Source: an uncultured Clostridium sp.
Lineage (GTDB): Bacteria > Bacillota > Clostridia > Lachnospirales > Lachnospiraceae
DNA length: 64,000 bases
Direction: 5' to 3'
Assembly: GCA_934438135.1 (NCBI GenBank)
Contig: CAKSBP010000008.1
Span: 1 to 64,000 of the forward strand
Below, piece by piece: positions 8,431 through 18,451 of the stretch. The notes beneath the pieces were generated by a model. The model worked only from the letters and a program-made list of their open reading frames with translations, was not told the DNA's origin and ran no database searches. Positions within the stretch are counted from its first letter, which is position 1. Every line of letters starts with the position of its first letter. The position numbers and the translations under genes are program-made.

Positions 8431-9819
8431 CTAGAATTCTAATTTTTTCTCAAAGTAAGCTCTCAAATCTTCAATCTTAATTCTTTCCTGTTGCATGGTA
8501 TCTCTATCACGAACTGTTACACAGCCATCTTCTTCAGACTCAAAATCATATGTCACACAGAAAGGAGTACCGATTTCATCTTGTCTTCTGTAACGTTTTC
8601 CAATATTTCCTCTATCATCATATTCACAGTTCCAGTATTTTGCCAGCTCGCTGTAAACTTTACCAGCACCGTCTGCTAATTTCTTAGAAAGTGGAAGTAT
8701 ACCAACTTTAACAGGGGCTAACGCCGGATGGAAATGAAGCACTGTTCTTACATCTCCGCCTTCTAATTCCTCTTCGTCATATGCACCACATAAGAATGCA
8801 AGAACAACACGGTCAGCACCTAAAGATGGTTCAATTACATATGGAATATATTTCTCTTTCTTCTCATCATCAAAGTAACTTAAATCCTGTTTGGATACAT
8901 TCTGATGCTGCGTTAAATCATAATCTGTTCTATCCGCGATTCCCCATAATTCACCCCAGCCAAACGGGAATAAGAATTCGATATCAGAAGTTGCTTTAGA
9001 ATAGAAAGATAACTCTTCTTTTTCATGATCACGTACACGCATCTCGTCTTCTTTGATACCAAGATCCTGTAACCATTTGATACAGAACTGTTTCCAGTAT
9101 GCAAACCACTCTAAGTCAGTATCTGGTTCACAAAAGAATTCAAGTTCCATCTGTTCAAACTCTCTTGTACGGAATGTGAAGTTACCTGGTGTAATTTCAT
9201 TACGAAAAGACTTACCAATCTGACCAATTCCGAAAGGAATTTTCTTTCTGGATGTTCTCTGAACATTTTTAAAGTTTACGAAAATACCTTGTGCTGTTTC
9301 CGGACGTAAATAAACTGTATTTTTTGCATCTTCTGTTACACCCTGAAATGTCTTGAACATCAGGTTAAACTGACGGATTTCTGTCCAGTTATGTTTTCCA
9401 CAGCTTGGGCAGCAGATATTGTGTTCTTCAATATATTTTTCCATTTCTTCACTTGACCATGCATCTACAGAACCTTCAATTTTGATTCCATTTTCATCCA
9501 TATAGTCTTCAATTACTTTATCTGCACGGAATCTTTCATGGCATTCTTTACAATCCATTAATGGATCAGAAAAACTTCCTATATGACCAGAAGCAACCCA
9601 AGTTTGAGGATTCATCAGAATCGCACAATCAACACCTACGTTGTATGGGTTTTCCTGAATGAATTTCTTCCACCATGCTTTCTTAACATTATTCTTTAAT
9701 TCTACACCTAAATTTCCATAGTCCCATGTATTAGCAAGACCGCCATAAATTTCAGAACCTGGGTATACAAAACCTCTCGCCTTTGCTAATGCAGCTATTT
9801 TGTCCATTGTTTTTTCCAT
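8431..9819 (-). CDS. glyQS: Glycyl-tRNA synthetase, dimeric type
   Basis: This class II synthetase charges tRNA-Gly in the cytosol. The 462-residue single-chain form is the alpha-2 type shared with archaea and eukaryotes, not the bacterial GlyQ/GlyS heterotetramer. Visible marks are the N-terminal ARGFVYPGSEIYGG segment, motif 2 (SFRNEITPG...REFEQMELEFF), motif 3 (GADRVVLAFL) and the C-terminal anticodon-binding domain. A CXXC...CXXC pair (CKECH, CCPSCGKH) in the insertion region may bind zinc. A conserved T-box often seen before synthetase genes is absent here. It lies 30 bases after the lipoprotein gene, so the two may be co-transcribed. Confidence 0.96.
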   Translation of the reverse strand: MEKTMDKIAALAKARGFVYPGSEIYGGLANTWDYGNLGVELKNNVKKAWWKKFIQENPYNVGVDCAILMNPQTWVASGHIGSFSDPLMDCKECHERFRADKVIEDYMDENGIKIEGSVDAWSSEEMEKYIEEHNICCPSCGKHNWTEIRQFNLMFKTFQGVTEDAKNTVYLRPETAQGIFVNFKNVQRTSRKKIPFGIGQIGKSFRNEITPGNFTFRTREFEQMELEFFCEPDTDLEWFAYWKQFCIKWLQDLGIKEDEMRVRDHEKEELSFYSKATSDIEFLFPFGWGELWGIADRTDYDLTQHQNVSKQDLSYFDDEKKEKYIPYVIEPSLGADRVVLAFLCGAYDEEELEGGDVRTVLHFHPALAPVKVGILPLSKKLADGAGKVYSELAKYWNCEYDDRGNIGKRYRRQDEIGTPFCVTYDFESEEDGCVTVRDRDTMQQERIKIEDLRAYFEKKLEF

Positions 9820-9849
9820 GATTCAATCACCTTTCAACCTATTTCTAAT

Positions 9850-10443
9850 TTATTTATAAACTATAACGGCTATGTTATTACCTGTTGTCTCCGCAGAATC
9901 TGCATTAGTCAACATGGCATTTGCATAATACTTGATTGTACCAGGAATCTGTACTTTCACTTTCGTATCAATTATAAGCACCTTATACTTCTCATTTTCC
10001 TTTACATCATCAAGTGTCGCCTTCGCACCGTCAACGGCATCTGTATAGAACTCTGGGAGAACCCCTGCATCCAGAGCTTCTTTCACGGTATATAATGAAG
10101 CTTCAATGCGATTCATCTCGCTATAGCTTTCCATACTATCGTAAGTAAATATTGCTTTCACTTTCTCATTCTCTACTTCTAGGTCAGAAAGCTTTACACT
10201 TCCTTTTCCATTTTCTTCATTAAAACTTTCTATTGCACTTTCAATAAAGTCTTTTAAATCTTTTTCATCATAATATATTTTATCAAATGTTTCATTTGCC
10301 CCTAACTGCAAAGTTCCATTACTTCTTATGAGCAATGTCTCTTCATTCACATCGGATAGCTTCAGTGACTCCACCTTACCCTTACACCCGCTCAGTGAAA
10401 CTATGCAGAGACAAATCATAAATGCTGCTGCAACTTTTCTCAT
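9850..10443 (-). CDS. Putative lipoprotein of unknown function
   Basis: A 197-residue exported lipoprotein. The start is a short basic-hydrophobic signal peptide ending in the lipobox LSGC, with the lipidated Cys at residue 20. The mature part is acidic and rich in Lys/Glu, with no family I recognise; it resembles the small hypothetical lipoproteins that sit near glyQS in related genomes only in general character. It lies between recO and glyQS on the same strand, 30 bases before glyQS. Its position gives no clear functional clue. Confidence 0.75.
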   Translation of the reverse strand: MRKVAAAFMICLCIVSLSGCKGKVESLKLSDVNEETLLIRSNGTLQLGANETFDKIYYDEKDLKDFIESAIESFNEENGKGSVKLSDLEVENEKVKAIFTYDSMESYSEMNRIEASLYTVKEALDAGVLPEFYTDAVDGAKATLDDVKENEKYKVLIIDTKVKVQIPGTIKYYANAMLTNADSAETTGNNIAVIVYK

Positions 10444-10573
10444 ACCTGCACCTTCACCTTTTCTCCGTCACAAAACATGGTTTGTCTTATTTTAACCTTA
10501 TTTCTATAATTTTTCAACCGCTTTTTGTGCAGGCATGAGAAAGTATTCCGGTTTTTTCTAATTTCCCATCTCT

Positions 10574-11329
10574 TTATATTGGAAATGCCTCCAGCATTTT
10601 TAAAGACTGAAACTGTTTGTCTACATATAAAGGAAGATATCGTTTTATAATCTGTTCCAGCTCATTCAACACTTCATCAGAAACACGAAATGTATACAGC
10701 TTTTCAATTGGTGCTGCAATAATATACTGCATCGTATAAATTGCTGCAGGACTTATCATAAAACCTCCTACCGCATGTTTTTTACACAAATCACAGAATA
10801 GACCACCCTGTCTCTCACTAAAGAGATACGATTTATCTGCCTGAATTTCTCCATTACATTTTACACAGCCAAATACCTGTGGTGCCTCTCCATTAACTGA
10901 CATCATCCTGATTTCGAATATGTACCGAATCAGTTTATTCGGGATGCTTTTCACACATAATGCCCGCAAAGACTGGTACAATAATTTTAGAAATTCCTTT
11001 GCTTCCATCCCTTCTCTTCCAAAATAATCAGCAAATTCACAGAAATACATTCCATAAGAAACCAAATCCAAGTCTTCACGAAGTTCCGTAAAATAATTGC
11101 TAATTTCAGCTGACAGCAGATTATAGGAAGAACGTCCCTCCAAAATTGTAAAGTTTCCGAAAGAAAAAGGCTGAGAGCATGCAAGTAAGGCGCTGTTTGG
11201 TTTCCTGGCGCCTCTTGCAAAAGCTGAAATTTTTCCCTTTTCTCTGGTAAGAATCACAACTCGTCTATCATAATCATTGATTGGCATGGCGGATAGCACC
11301 ATGCCCATTACTGTTATCTGGTTACTCAA
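10574..11329 (-). CDS. recO: DNA repair protein RecO
   Basis: RecO anneals single strands and helps load RecA in the RecFOR recombination-repair pathway. The protein shows the N-terminal OB-fold (MGMVLSAMPINDYDRRVVILT, then KISAFARGARKPNS) and a C-terminal domain with a four-Cys zinc site (CVKC and CDLC). I place the start at TTG 11329, not at the upstream in-frame ATG at 11407: an AGAGG site lies 8 bases before the TTG, the protein then begins MSNQITVMG as in relatives, and the longer version would swallow yqzL. The start overlaps the end of yqzL by 8 bases, so the two are probably translationally coupled. The length of 251 residues is normal. Confidence 0.93.
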   Translation of the reverse strand: MSNQITVMGMVLSAMPINDYDRRVVILTREKGKISAFARGARKPNSALLACSQPFSFGNFTILEGRSSYNLLSAEISNYFTELREDLDLVSYGMYFCEFADYFGREGMEAKEFLKLLYQSLRALCVKSIPNKLIRYIFEIRMMSVNGEAPQVFGCVKCNGEIQADKSYLFSERQGGLFCDLCKKHAVGGFMISPAAIYTMQYIIAAPIEKLYTFRVSDEVLNELEQIIKRYLPLYVDKQFQSLKMLEAFPI

Positions 11330-11471
11330 AGCATTTAACCTCTTTATTTTCACTGCATTCAGAGTATTCCTGGCTTTCGCACAGTTCACTCTCGCAGGTA
11401 CAGGCATAATTCAAATAATCATTAATACTGCCTGTTTTTTCAAACATTTTCCAAAGTTCTAAATCACTCAT
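11322..11471 (-). CDS. yqzL: YqzL family small protein
   Basis: A 49-residue protein directly upstream of recO. The first 22 residues (MSDLELWKMFEKTGSINDYL...) match the YqzL family, which is typically found in this position between era and recO in Firmicutes and has no known function. A strong AGGGGG site lies 8 bases before the ATG, which supports expression. It is unusual in its tail: after residue 22 it is acidic and carries five Cys (24, 26, 31, 39, 47), whereas the usual family tail is short and charged. The stop overlaps the recO TTG start. Confidence 0.85.
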   Translation of the reverse strand: MSDLELWKMFEKTGSINDYLNYACTCESELCESQEYSECSENKEVKCFE

Positions 11472-11642
11472 CAGTCTGACCCCCTAAACATCAAATTTCC
11501 TCGCTGCTCTCCAGCTTTATTCCGCCATTAGCAGCTTACGTCCAGCAGATGGTTTCTTTCTGCCAGACATTATCAATTTGTATAGTATTAGGATTGCCAT
11601 TTATAGAAAAGTCTATACGAATTAATAGAATATTTTCACACT

Positions 11643-12551
11643 CTAAATATCCGTCTTATTATATCCATAGTTTTTCAAAAGTAAGTCACTGTCTCGCCAG
11701 TCTTTTCTGACTTTAACCCAAATCTGTAAATTAACTTTCTGATCCAGTAAGTTTTCAATCTCGATACGGGCATTCGTTCCAATATTCTTTAACATAGCCC
11801 CCTTCTTACCAATAATAATTCCCTTATGAGAATCCCTCTCACAGATAATGGTTGCTTCAATATCCATAATATTCCCGTTGCCACGTTCGCGCATCTTTTC
11901 AATCGATACCGCAATTCCATGAGGAATTTCATCATTTAAAAGCCGCAGTGCTTTTTCACGAATCAGTTCTGCAACAATCTGACGTTCCGGCTGATCAGTA
12001 ACTGTATCTTCATCGTAGAACTGTGGTCCCTCCTGAAGGTAATTAAAAATTGTCTCTAACAGATTTTCCTTATTTTCACCCTTCATAGCAGAAACCGGTA
12101 CAATTTCAGCAAAGTCACAGACATCCTTGTATGTCTTAATAACTGGAAGGAGTTCTTCCTTTTTCACCGTATCAATTTTATTAATAACTAAAATAACCGG
12201 TGTCTTTACTTTTTTCAGTGTTTCGACAATATGCTGTTCCCCAGCACCAATAAAAGTAGTTGGTTCTACCAGCCATAAAATGACATCTACTTCATTTAAG
12301 GTACGTTCTGCTACAGTGACCATATATTCACCAAGTTTATTTTTTGCCTTATGAATCCCCGGCGTATCCAAAAAAACAATCTGTCCGATATTTTCATCTG
12401 TATAAACTGTCTGAATACGGTTTCTGGTAGTCTGTGGTTTATTTGATGTAATTGCAATCTTCTGACCAATGATCTGATTCATCAGCGTAGATTTTCCTAC
12501 GTTCGGTCTTCCAATTAATGTTACAAATCCTGATTTAAAACTATTATTCAT
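11643..12551 (-). CDS. era: GTPase Era
   Basis: Era is an essential GTPase that binds the 3' end of 16S rRNA during assembly of the small ribosomal subunit. The 302-residue protein has the G1 loop GRPNVGKST near residue 15, G3 DTPG, G4 NKID and the G5 SA motif in the GTPase half, then a C-terminal KH domain with GKKGAMLKNIG. It is the first gene after the M16 protease gene on the minus strand (15-base gap) and about 170 bases before yqzL. Confidence 0.97.
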   Translation of the reverse strand: MNNSFKSGFVTLIGRPNVGKSTLMNQIIGQKIAITSNKPQTTRNRIQTVYTDENIGQIVFLDTPGIHKAKNKLGEYMVTVAERTLNEVDVILWLVEPTTFIGAGEQHIVETLKKVKTPVILVINKIDTVKKEELLPVIKTYKDVCDFAEIVPVSAMKGENKENLLETIFNYLQEGPQFYDEDTVTDQPERQIVAELIREKALRLLNDEIPHGIAVSIEKMRERGNGNIMDIEATIICERDSHKGIIIGKKGAMLKNIGTNARIEIENLLDQKVNLQIWVKVRKDWRDSDLLLKNYGYNKTDI

Positions 12552-12566
12552 GCCTTATCCATCCTC

Positions 12567-15527
12567 TTATAAATTATACGTTTTATCAAATAATTCGTTT
12601 GCTTCTTCTATCTTATCTTCATTTCCAACTACACAAATTACCGCATTAGAAAGCATTGCCTGCATTCTTCCTGCAAGTCCACGGATATCTTCCTGGTCTG
12701 CATCTATAATGCTGTCTCTTTCCTTTTGAAGCTGCTCTTCCGTGTAACCGCTGATATAACAGGAATAGGAACGATTTCCTTTTGCTGCTGGATTCAGTGG
12801 TGTATCTGTCATGCTGATTGTTCCCAGCACATATTTTGTCATATCTCTTTCATCTACCGTAAAATCTTTTACAAAATCCGTCACCTTCTTATATACAGCA
12901 AAGGTTTCCTTTAAATTTGGATCTCGATAAGACACAAAATAACTGTTTCCATTTCTTAAAAAACTGCACATACATCCATAGGCACCACCCTTTACACGAA
13001 TGTTTACCCATAAATAATCATAAGACATAATCGTCTTTAATACGCGGAATACTCCTGTATAATCTTCTCCGCCACTCTTAAAGTTTCCCGCAAGAGCGTC
13101 AAATTGAACCTGACCTGCGGTCTTAATTCCTTCATTACATGGTGTAATTTTCTTTAGTTCTGGTTTCTTTTCGATAAGACCAGCCCCTTCAAACACTCCA
13201 CCCTGTTTTGCTTCCAGTTCTTTTACCAGTCCTTCTGCCTGCGTATTGAAAGATTCCACTCCTTCCTGCTCACAGGTAATACCGAAAATCATATTTTCCT
13301 TTACAAAAATTGAATTTACAAGCCGTTTTAATATCTGAATTGTCTCATCACTTTTTTCCTCAAAATGCTCTTCCAAATCGCATAAGAACTGATAATATTC
13401 CATTCCCACCAGATTATCATTGTACTGGGCACTTTTAGAAAGATAAGATAATGCTCTTCCTGCAGCCAGAGAATGGGAACTCGAATTCATACGGATTCTC
13501 ATTTTTGACCTTGTTTCAGAAACAATTTCACGAAAACGCTTCTTATCATCAAAATTACTGCTGAAAAGAATTTCCTGAATCAATGCAAATGCTTTTTCAA
13601 ATTCCGGATACAGTACTTTTGCCGTAATCTCGAAATAGGACTTAAATACATCTTTATCTGATGAATCATAACTTTCTACATCAAATACAATGCCACCAGT
13701 ATGAATATTTATTTCATTGGCCATCTCCTGGAATGTATACGTTCCAGTACTTACTTTTCCAAATAGAAAGCTTAATAAACTTAAATATTTCGCATAGCCT
13801 ATATAATCATTTAATGCAAATCCTATTCTTAAATAACCAATTCCATTGGTATTGATATTATGGTGTAAAGCAGTTATATTTGCAATGTTATATTTTTCAT
13901 TTAAAATTGGATTCACTTTCCTGCGAATATCTCCTCTGGAAAGAAGAGGTATTTTTTCCAATTCCTCTTTCGTAGAAGGTGTTTCCTGCCATAAACGAAG
14001 TGACTTTGTCTCCTCAATAATATCATTGATTTCATCTGATGTTAAACCAGCTTTATAATCCGCCAGTTTTTCTTTTACACGCTTTTCTTCCTCAGCTGTC
14101 ACTCCAGCTTTCGGTTCAATTACAACAAATGTGCTGTGTGGATTTTCAATCAGATACTTCTTAATTAACTCTTCGAAATATCCAGTAGAAACTTTTTGTT
14201 TCATTTCATCAAATGTTTCTCCAGCATTAATATGGATAAATGGCTTGTGATCATCATACAGCCAGCTGTCCAGAATCTGAATTCCATACATAAGACCCTT
14301 TGGGTGAGAACCAAAATCGCCTTCTTTAAATTTAAATTCATGATAATTAATAGCAGCTAAAAGCGGTTTTTCACCAATTCCATCTTTCACGATTTTTTCC
14401 AGTGTCTCTTTTATCACAGAAAGGAATTTATCTTTCTTCTCTGCTGGAACCTCTTTTGCAATTACACTAAAATATGGCTGATAAATTCCATTTTCAAACT
14501 GACTTAAAATATCTGTTCCAATCCTTGCATCAATCAATGCCTGTTTTAATGGTGCCCCTGGTGAACTGATTAACGCATATTCAAGAATCTGGAATGCAAG
14601 ATACAGTTCTTTATTCAGGCTTGTATCAATAACAACATTGTAACTTAAATAAGAACCTGCTTTCTTTTCCTCAGCCTCTGGTACGGAATAATATTCTTTA
14701 ATCGTCCTCATCTCTGTAAATGGTTTCTGAAATCCAATGGTTGAATCTACTGGTGCATCATCATATTTAGATAAATATTCTCTGTCCATCCATTCCAGCT
14801 TTTCTTCTATATCTAAATCACCATACAGATAAATATAACTGTTAGATGGATGATAATATTTCTTATGGAAGGCCAGAAATTCCTCATAACTTAAATCCGG
14901 AATATTCTTTGGATCTCCACCTGACTCAATTCCATAAGTAGTATCTGGGAATAGAGAAGACTGGATACCACGATACAGCTGCTGTTCTGGTGAAGAAAAT
15001 ACACCTTTCATTTCATTATAAACAACGCCATTATATTTCAACTCATCTTCTGGATTTTCCAGTTCATAATACCAGCCTTCCTGCTGAAAAATAGCCTTAT
15101 TTTTATAAATATTGGGATGAAATACTGCATCCATATATACATCCATTAAATTCTGATAATCTTTATCATTACAGCTTGCAATTGGATAAATTGTTTTATC
15201 TGAAAAAGTCATGGCATTTAGAAATGTATTCAAAGAACCTTTCGCCAGTTCCACAAACGGATCCTTAGAAGGGTACTTGTCAGAACCACACAATACCGTA
15301 TGTTCTACAATATGGGCAACCCCTGTAGAATCTTTTGGTGGTGTACGGAAGCCTATGGAAAATACTTTGTTATCATCATCGTTACTTAATACAACCACTC
15401 TTGCCCCACTCTTTTTATGTTTAAATACAAGTCCGAGGCTGTTTAAATCCTTGATATATTCTTCTTGTATCAGTTCATACTTAGTCAGTTCTTTTAATTC
15501 ACTGCTGCTCTTAATATTTCCTGCCAT
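12567..15527 (-). CDS. M16C zinc metalloprotease (PreP/Cym1-like)
   Basis: A 986-residue one-chain pitrilysin-family peptidase that likely degrades peptides inside an enclosed chamber. The inverted zinc motif HIVEH (H72, E75, H76) is followed by LCGSDKYP, with E172 in YNEMKG as the likely third ligand. The C-terminal half carries RVKGGAYG, the Arg/Tyr pair that completes the active site in this family, and the middle is the M16C-associated linker domain. There is no signal peptide, so it is cytosolic. It sits just before era with a 15-base gap. Its natural substrates are unknown; presequence protease homologues clear short unstructured peptides. Confidence 0.93.
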   Translation of the reverse strand: MAGNIKSSSELKELTKYELIQEEYIKDLNSLGLVFKHKKSGARVVVLSNDDDNKVFSIGFRTPPKDSTGVAHIVEHTVLCGSDKYPSKDPFVELAKGSLNTFLNAMTFSDKTIYPIASCNDKDYQNLMDVYMDAVFHPNIYKNKAIFQQEGWYYELENPEDELKYNGVVYNEMKGVFSSPEQQLYRGIQSSLFPDTTYGIESGGDPKNIPDLSYEEFLAFHKKYYHPSNSYIYLYGDLDIEEKLEWMDREYLSKYDDAPVDSTIGFQKPFTEMRTIKEYYSVPEAEEKKAGSYLSYNVVIDTSLNKELYLAFQILEYALISSPGAPLKQALIDARIGTDILSQFENGIYQPYFSVIAKEVPAEKKDKFLSVIKETLEKIVKDGIGEKPLLAAINYHEFKFKEGDFGSHPKGLMYGIQILDSWLYDDHKPFIHINAGETFDEMKQKVSTGYFEELIKKYLIENPHSTFVVIEPKAGVTAEEEKRVKEKLADYKAGLTSDEINDIIEETKSLRLWQETPSTKEELEKIPLLSRGDIRRKVNPILNEKYNIANITALHHNINTNGIGYLRIGFALNDYIGYAKYLSLLSFLFGKVSTGTYTFQEMANEINIHTGGIVFDVESYDSSDKDVFKSYFEITAKVLYPEFEKAFALIQEILFSSNFDDKKRFREIVSETRSKMRIRMNSSSHSLAAGRALSYLSKSAQYNDNLVGMEYYQFLCDLEEHFEEKSDETIQILKRLVNSIFVKENMIFGITCEQEGVESFNTQAEGLVKELEAKQGGVFEGAGLIEKKPELKKITPCNEGIKTAGQVQFDALAGNFKSGGEDYTGVFRVLKTIMSYDYLWVNIRVKGGAYGCMCSFLRNGNSYFVSYRDPNLKETFAVYKKVTDFVKDFTVDERDMTKYVLGTISMTDTPLNPAAKGNRSYSCYISGYTEEQLQKERDSIIDADQEDIRGLAGRMQAMLSNAVICVVGNEDKIEEANELFDKTYNL

Positions 15528-15625
15528 CTAATTCTTCCTTCCTTTTTTCTTATAAATGTGTTCATAGCTGTCCTATATTATACCATATGTGCCTCATATT
15601 GTCATGGCGCAATTTCCCGCAAAAC

Positions 15626-15654
15626 TTGACGCTTCAGTTTACTTTTTGTATAAT
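15626..15654 (+). promoter_or_regulatory. Promoter of the alpha/beta hydrolase gene
   Basis: TTGACG (15626-15631), a 17-base spacer and a perfect TATAAT (15649-15654) lie 45 bases before the plus-strand hydrolase start, so the gene is transcribed alone and divergently from the M16 protease. Confidence 0.75.
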
Positions 15655-15698
15655 CTTATATTGATAAATAAAATTATAATTAGCAAAGGATATAAAAA

Positions 15699-16823
15699 AT
15701 GAAACACATCAGAAACAAAAAACTGCTTACATCTCTATCTGTAATAACTGTTTTATGCGTGTCATTTCTGGCTGTAGGCCTGATAAAGCACGTACCTATA
15801 CCCGCATATGTCACTTTGTCCCAGAATACTTTGGATAGTAGTTCCGGTCAGATTTCCAATACTAGTATAACCTGTATTGATGAAGAAAATTACAAGCATA
15901 CAATGACTGAAATTGTAGAACCGTATTTAGATTATATCAAAACAGCTGGATATATTTCTTCCTTTGATAATGCAAAACTTTACTATGAATATTATACTGT
16001 AGAAAATCCAATTGGAACGGTTGTCATTTCCCATGGATTTACAGACGCGCTTGAGAAATATAATGAAATGATTTATTACTTTACACAAAGTGGTTATTCT
16101 ACATACATTGTACAGCATCGTGGACATGGACTTTCCATGCGCTATACAAATGATGCCAGCCTGGTGTATATTGATGATTTCAATACTTATGTAGAAGATT
16201 TTGATTCCTTCATTAGTTCTATTGTAGCTCCAACCTCTCAGAGTGACAATCACATCTTATTTGCACACTCCATGGGGGGCTGCATTGGTGCAATGTATTT
16301 AGCAGAGCACCCTGGATTTTTTGACCGTGCCATATTGACGTCTCCAATGTTCCAGATCAATACTGGAAAGGTTCCCGCTTTTGCTGCCAAGACACTGGCA
16401 TCCGCGGCCTCTCTGACCAAGCATAAATACACTTATGTAATGGGCAATACCGCATACGACTATGAACGTGACTTTGAATCATCTAATTATCTTTCTGAGT
16501 CCCGCTATCATTATATTTACGATATTACTGATGCAAACGTGTATTACCACACAAACGCTGCATCCTACGGCTGGCTTAATGCCGCTATGAATGCTGCAGA
16601 TTATATTACAAAAAAATCCATTGCTTCTAAAATCACCATCCCTATCCTGTTATTCCAGGCAGAAAATGATGCGATTGTAAAACCTTATGGACAATATAAA
16701 TTTGTCAATAACTCTGGCAGCACATCTATGGTTCTTGTAAAAGATGGTAAACATGATTTATTTTCAAGCCACAATGAAGCATTACAGCTTTATCTGAATA
16801 AAGTATTTAATTTTATTAAATAG
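15699..16823 (+). CDS. Exported alpha/beta hydrolase, monoacylglycerol-lipase-like
   Basis: A 374-residue serine hydrolase of the Hydrolase_4 (lysophospholipase/monoacylglycerol lipase-like) family. Residues 10-30 form an uncleaved signal anchor, so the enzyme probably faces outside the membrane. The oxyanion segment is SHGFTDALEKY, the nucleophile elbow is AHSMGG with S191, and D324 (AENDAIVKP) and H352 (DGKHDLF) complete the triad. Lipid-ester substrates are likely from family resemblance, but carboxylesters of other kinds are possible. It has its own strong promoter and a terminator at 16829-16865. Confidence 0.85.
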   Translation: MKHIRNKKLLTSLSVITVLCVSFLAVGLIKHVPIPAYVTLSQNTLDSSSGQISNTSITCIDEENYKHTMTEIVEPYLDYIKTAGYISSFDNAKLYYEYYTVENPIGTVVISHGFTDALEKYNEMIYYFTQSGYSTYIVQHRGHGLSMRYTNDASLVYIDDFNTYVEDFDSFISSIVAPTSQSDNHILFAHSMGGCIGAMYLAEHPGFFDRAILTSPMFQINTGKVPAFAAKTLASAASLTKHKYTYVMGNTAYDYERDFESSNYLSESRYHYIYDITDANVYYHTNAASYGWLNAAMNAADYITKKSIASKITIPILLFQAENDAIVKPYGQYKFVNNSGSTSMVLVKDGKHDLFSSHNEALQLYLNKVFNFIK

Positions 16824-16828
16824 TAAAA

Positions 16829-16865
16829 AGCAGAGTCTGTATCCGATTTTCCGGCAGGCTCTGCT
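16829..16865. terminator. Bidirectional terminator between hydrolase and lipid operon
   Basis: An 11-bp stem with one G-T pair (16829-16839 with 16855-16865) serves the plus-strand hydrolase and the minus-strand AMP-ligase operon; a TTTTAC run follows on the minus strand and CTTATTAT on the plus strand. Confidence 0.65.
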
Positions 16866-16908
16866 CTTATTATATCCCGGCAGAATCCTGTTTTTATGAA
16901 ACATTTCC

Positions 16909-18438
16909 TCATCTATTTCCAGAAAGCATAGTGTGAAGACTCTGATAATCTATTTTGGACTGATGTTTGCGGTCTAATGGAATTTTATCCAGCCGGATAA
17001 CCAAATCCAGATGAAACTCCTCTTTTCTATTATTAATCGCATCATAAACCTCTCGTTCACAGCAGACTGCCAGAACCCGCTTTTCCCACCATTGAAAATA
17101 CGCTGCCTGCCTTACATCAAAATTAGCATAGATTCTGCTTTCCTCTGAAAACGGATAAAACTCTTCCTGTCCATAGCAGACACACTCCCTGCTTCGTCCA
17201 TACAAATATAACAGGCCATCTTCTTTTATCTGTCCCAAATCTCCTGTACGGTGCCAGACAATATCATCTGCCTGAATTTTATTCTGAGTATCTCCCTCGC
17301 CATCCAGATAGGAATTCACTACATATTTCCCACTGACAACAATTTCTCCTGGACAATCTTCCACACACATTTTCTGAAACTGGCTTTTTGTCATATTGGG
17401 AAAATTCACATAAGGTTCATTCCGTATAATTTTTACACACATTCCTTCTGTAATTTTTCCACCCAGAAGTCCTTGTCCCATACACATTGCTTTTTTTTGT
17501 TCCTCAGTCACCCAGGAAAGATCGTACATTGTAATTGGTTCTGCCTCACAGCATCCATACAATAGTTTTACCTGTGCATTAGGAAAAACCTTATTGATAC
17601 GCTCTAAGTACTGCCAATATAAAGGTCCCCCTCCTACAAATACTTTTTTAAGCGTTGGAAAGCAGGTATGATACATCAGACAGTAACCGGTCAGCCTCTT
17701 TAGCAGAAAAGGAGTTACAACCATTCTATCCACGTGTTCAATTTGAATCTGTTCTGCCAGTTCAATCCTACTGATTCGATTAAGTTCTTTAGATGGGATT
17801 ACAGTTCTTAAGCCATACATAGGATTTAGTATAGTAAATAAAAGTATTACTGCAAAATCTATTTCTCCCTTTTCATAGGTAAAATGTTTCTGTATAAAAT
17901 CTTCTTCTACTCCCAGATACTGATACTTTCTGGCAACAGCCTTTGGAAGACCAACATTTCCCCCGGTAAACGTAATCAATGCATGTTCTGACGGATAAAA
18001 CTCTATTTTCCCACAAAAAGAGGCACGACCCTCTTTATAAGAGAGTACTTCCTGTATTTTATGTATTATAGAACATTTAGATTTTTTCTGAAGCTTACCT
18101 GCCAGTTCCCCTGATATGTTATCTGCAAATACTATCCCTGGTTTTACCCGTTTCATACATTCCACCATATTTTCAAATGTCATATCAGAATCAAAGAGAA
18201 CAGCAGTGGCACCAATACTCCACAATGCATAAAGAAGAATATACAATTCTATGCTAATAGGTATCAGAATAAGGATTTTCATTCCATGTTCTACTCCTGC
18301 TTCCACCAATCTGTTATGAACCTGTACAACTGCAGTGCAGAATTCTTCTTCTGTCATATTCCTTCTTCCGTCTGAAAACAATATAGTTTCATGAGCTCCC
18401 CGGTAACCTTCCGCCAGTTTTTCTAACCATTTTTTCAT
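16909..18438 (-). CDS. AMP-dependent acid ligase (ANL superfamily)
   Basis: A 509-residue adenylate-forming enzyme, last gene of a four-gene operon. The A3 loop is a variant, TGGNVGLPK (residues 158-166), where the common form is TSGTTGxPK. A5 is YGCCEAEPIT, A7 is HRTGDLG, and the A10 catalytic Lys is in HQSKIDY near the C-terminus. These say it activates a carboxylate as an acyl-AMP and hands it to CoA or a carrier protein; the substrate, fatty or other, cannot be told from the sequence. I place the start at ATG 18438 because a GGGGGG site precedes it and the longer version would overlap the GNAT gene. It begins 13 bases after that gene. Confidence 0.85.
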   Translation of the reverse strand: MKKWLEKLAEGYRGAHETILFSDGRRNMTEEEFCTAVVQVHNRLVEAGVEHGMKILILIPISIELYILLYALWSIGATAVLFDSDMTFENMVECMKRVKPGIVFADNISGELAGKLQKKSKCSIIHKIQEVLSYKEGRASFCGKIEFYPSEHALITFTGGNVGLPKAVARKYQYLGVEEDFIQKHFTYEKGEIDFAVILLFTILNPMYGLRTVIPSKELNRISRIELAEQIQIEHVDRMVVTPFLLKRLTGYCLMYHTCFPTLKKVFVGGGPLYWQYLERINKVFPNAQVKLLYGCCEAEPITMYDLSWVTEEQKKAMCMGQGLLGGKITEGMCVKIIRNEPYVNFPNMTKSQFQKMCVEDCPGEIVVSGKYVVNSYLDGEGDTQNKIQADDIVWHRTGDLGQIKEDGLLYLYGRSRECVCYGQEEFYPFSEESRIYANFDVRQAAYFQWWEKRVLAVCCEREVYDAINNRKEEFHLDLVIRLDKIPLDRKHQSKIDYQSLHTMLSGNR

Positions 18439-18451
18439 CCTATCCCCCCAA

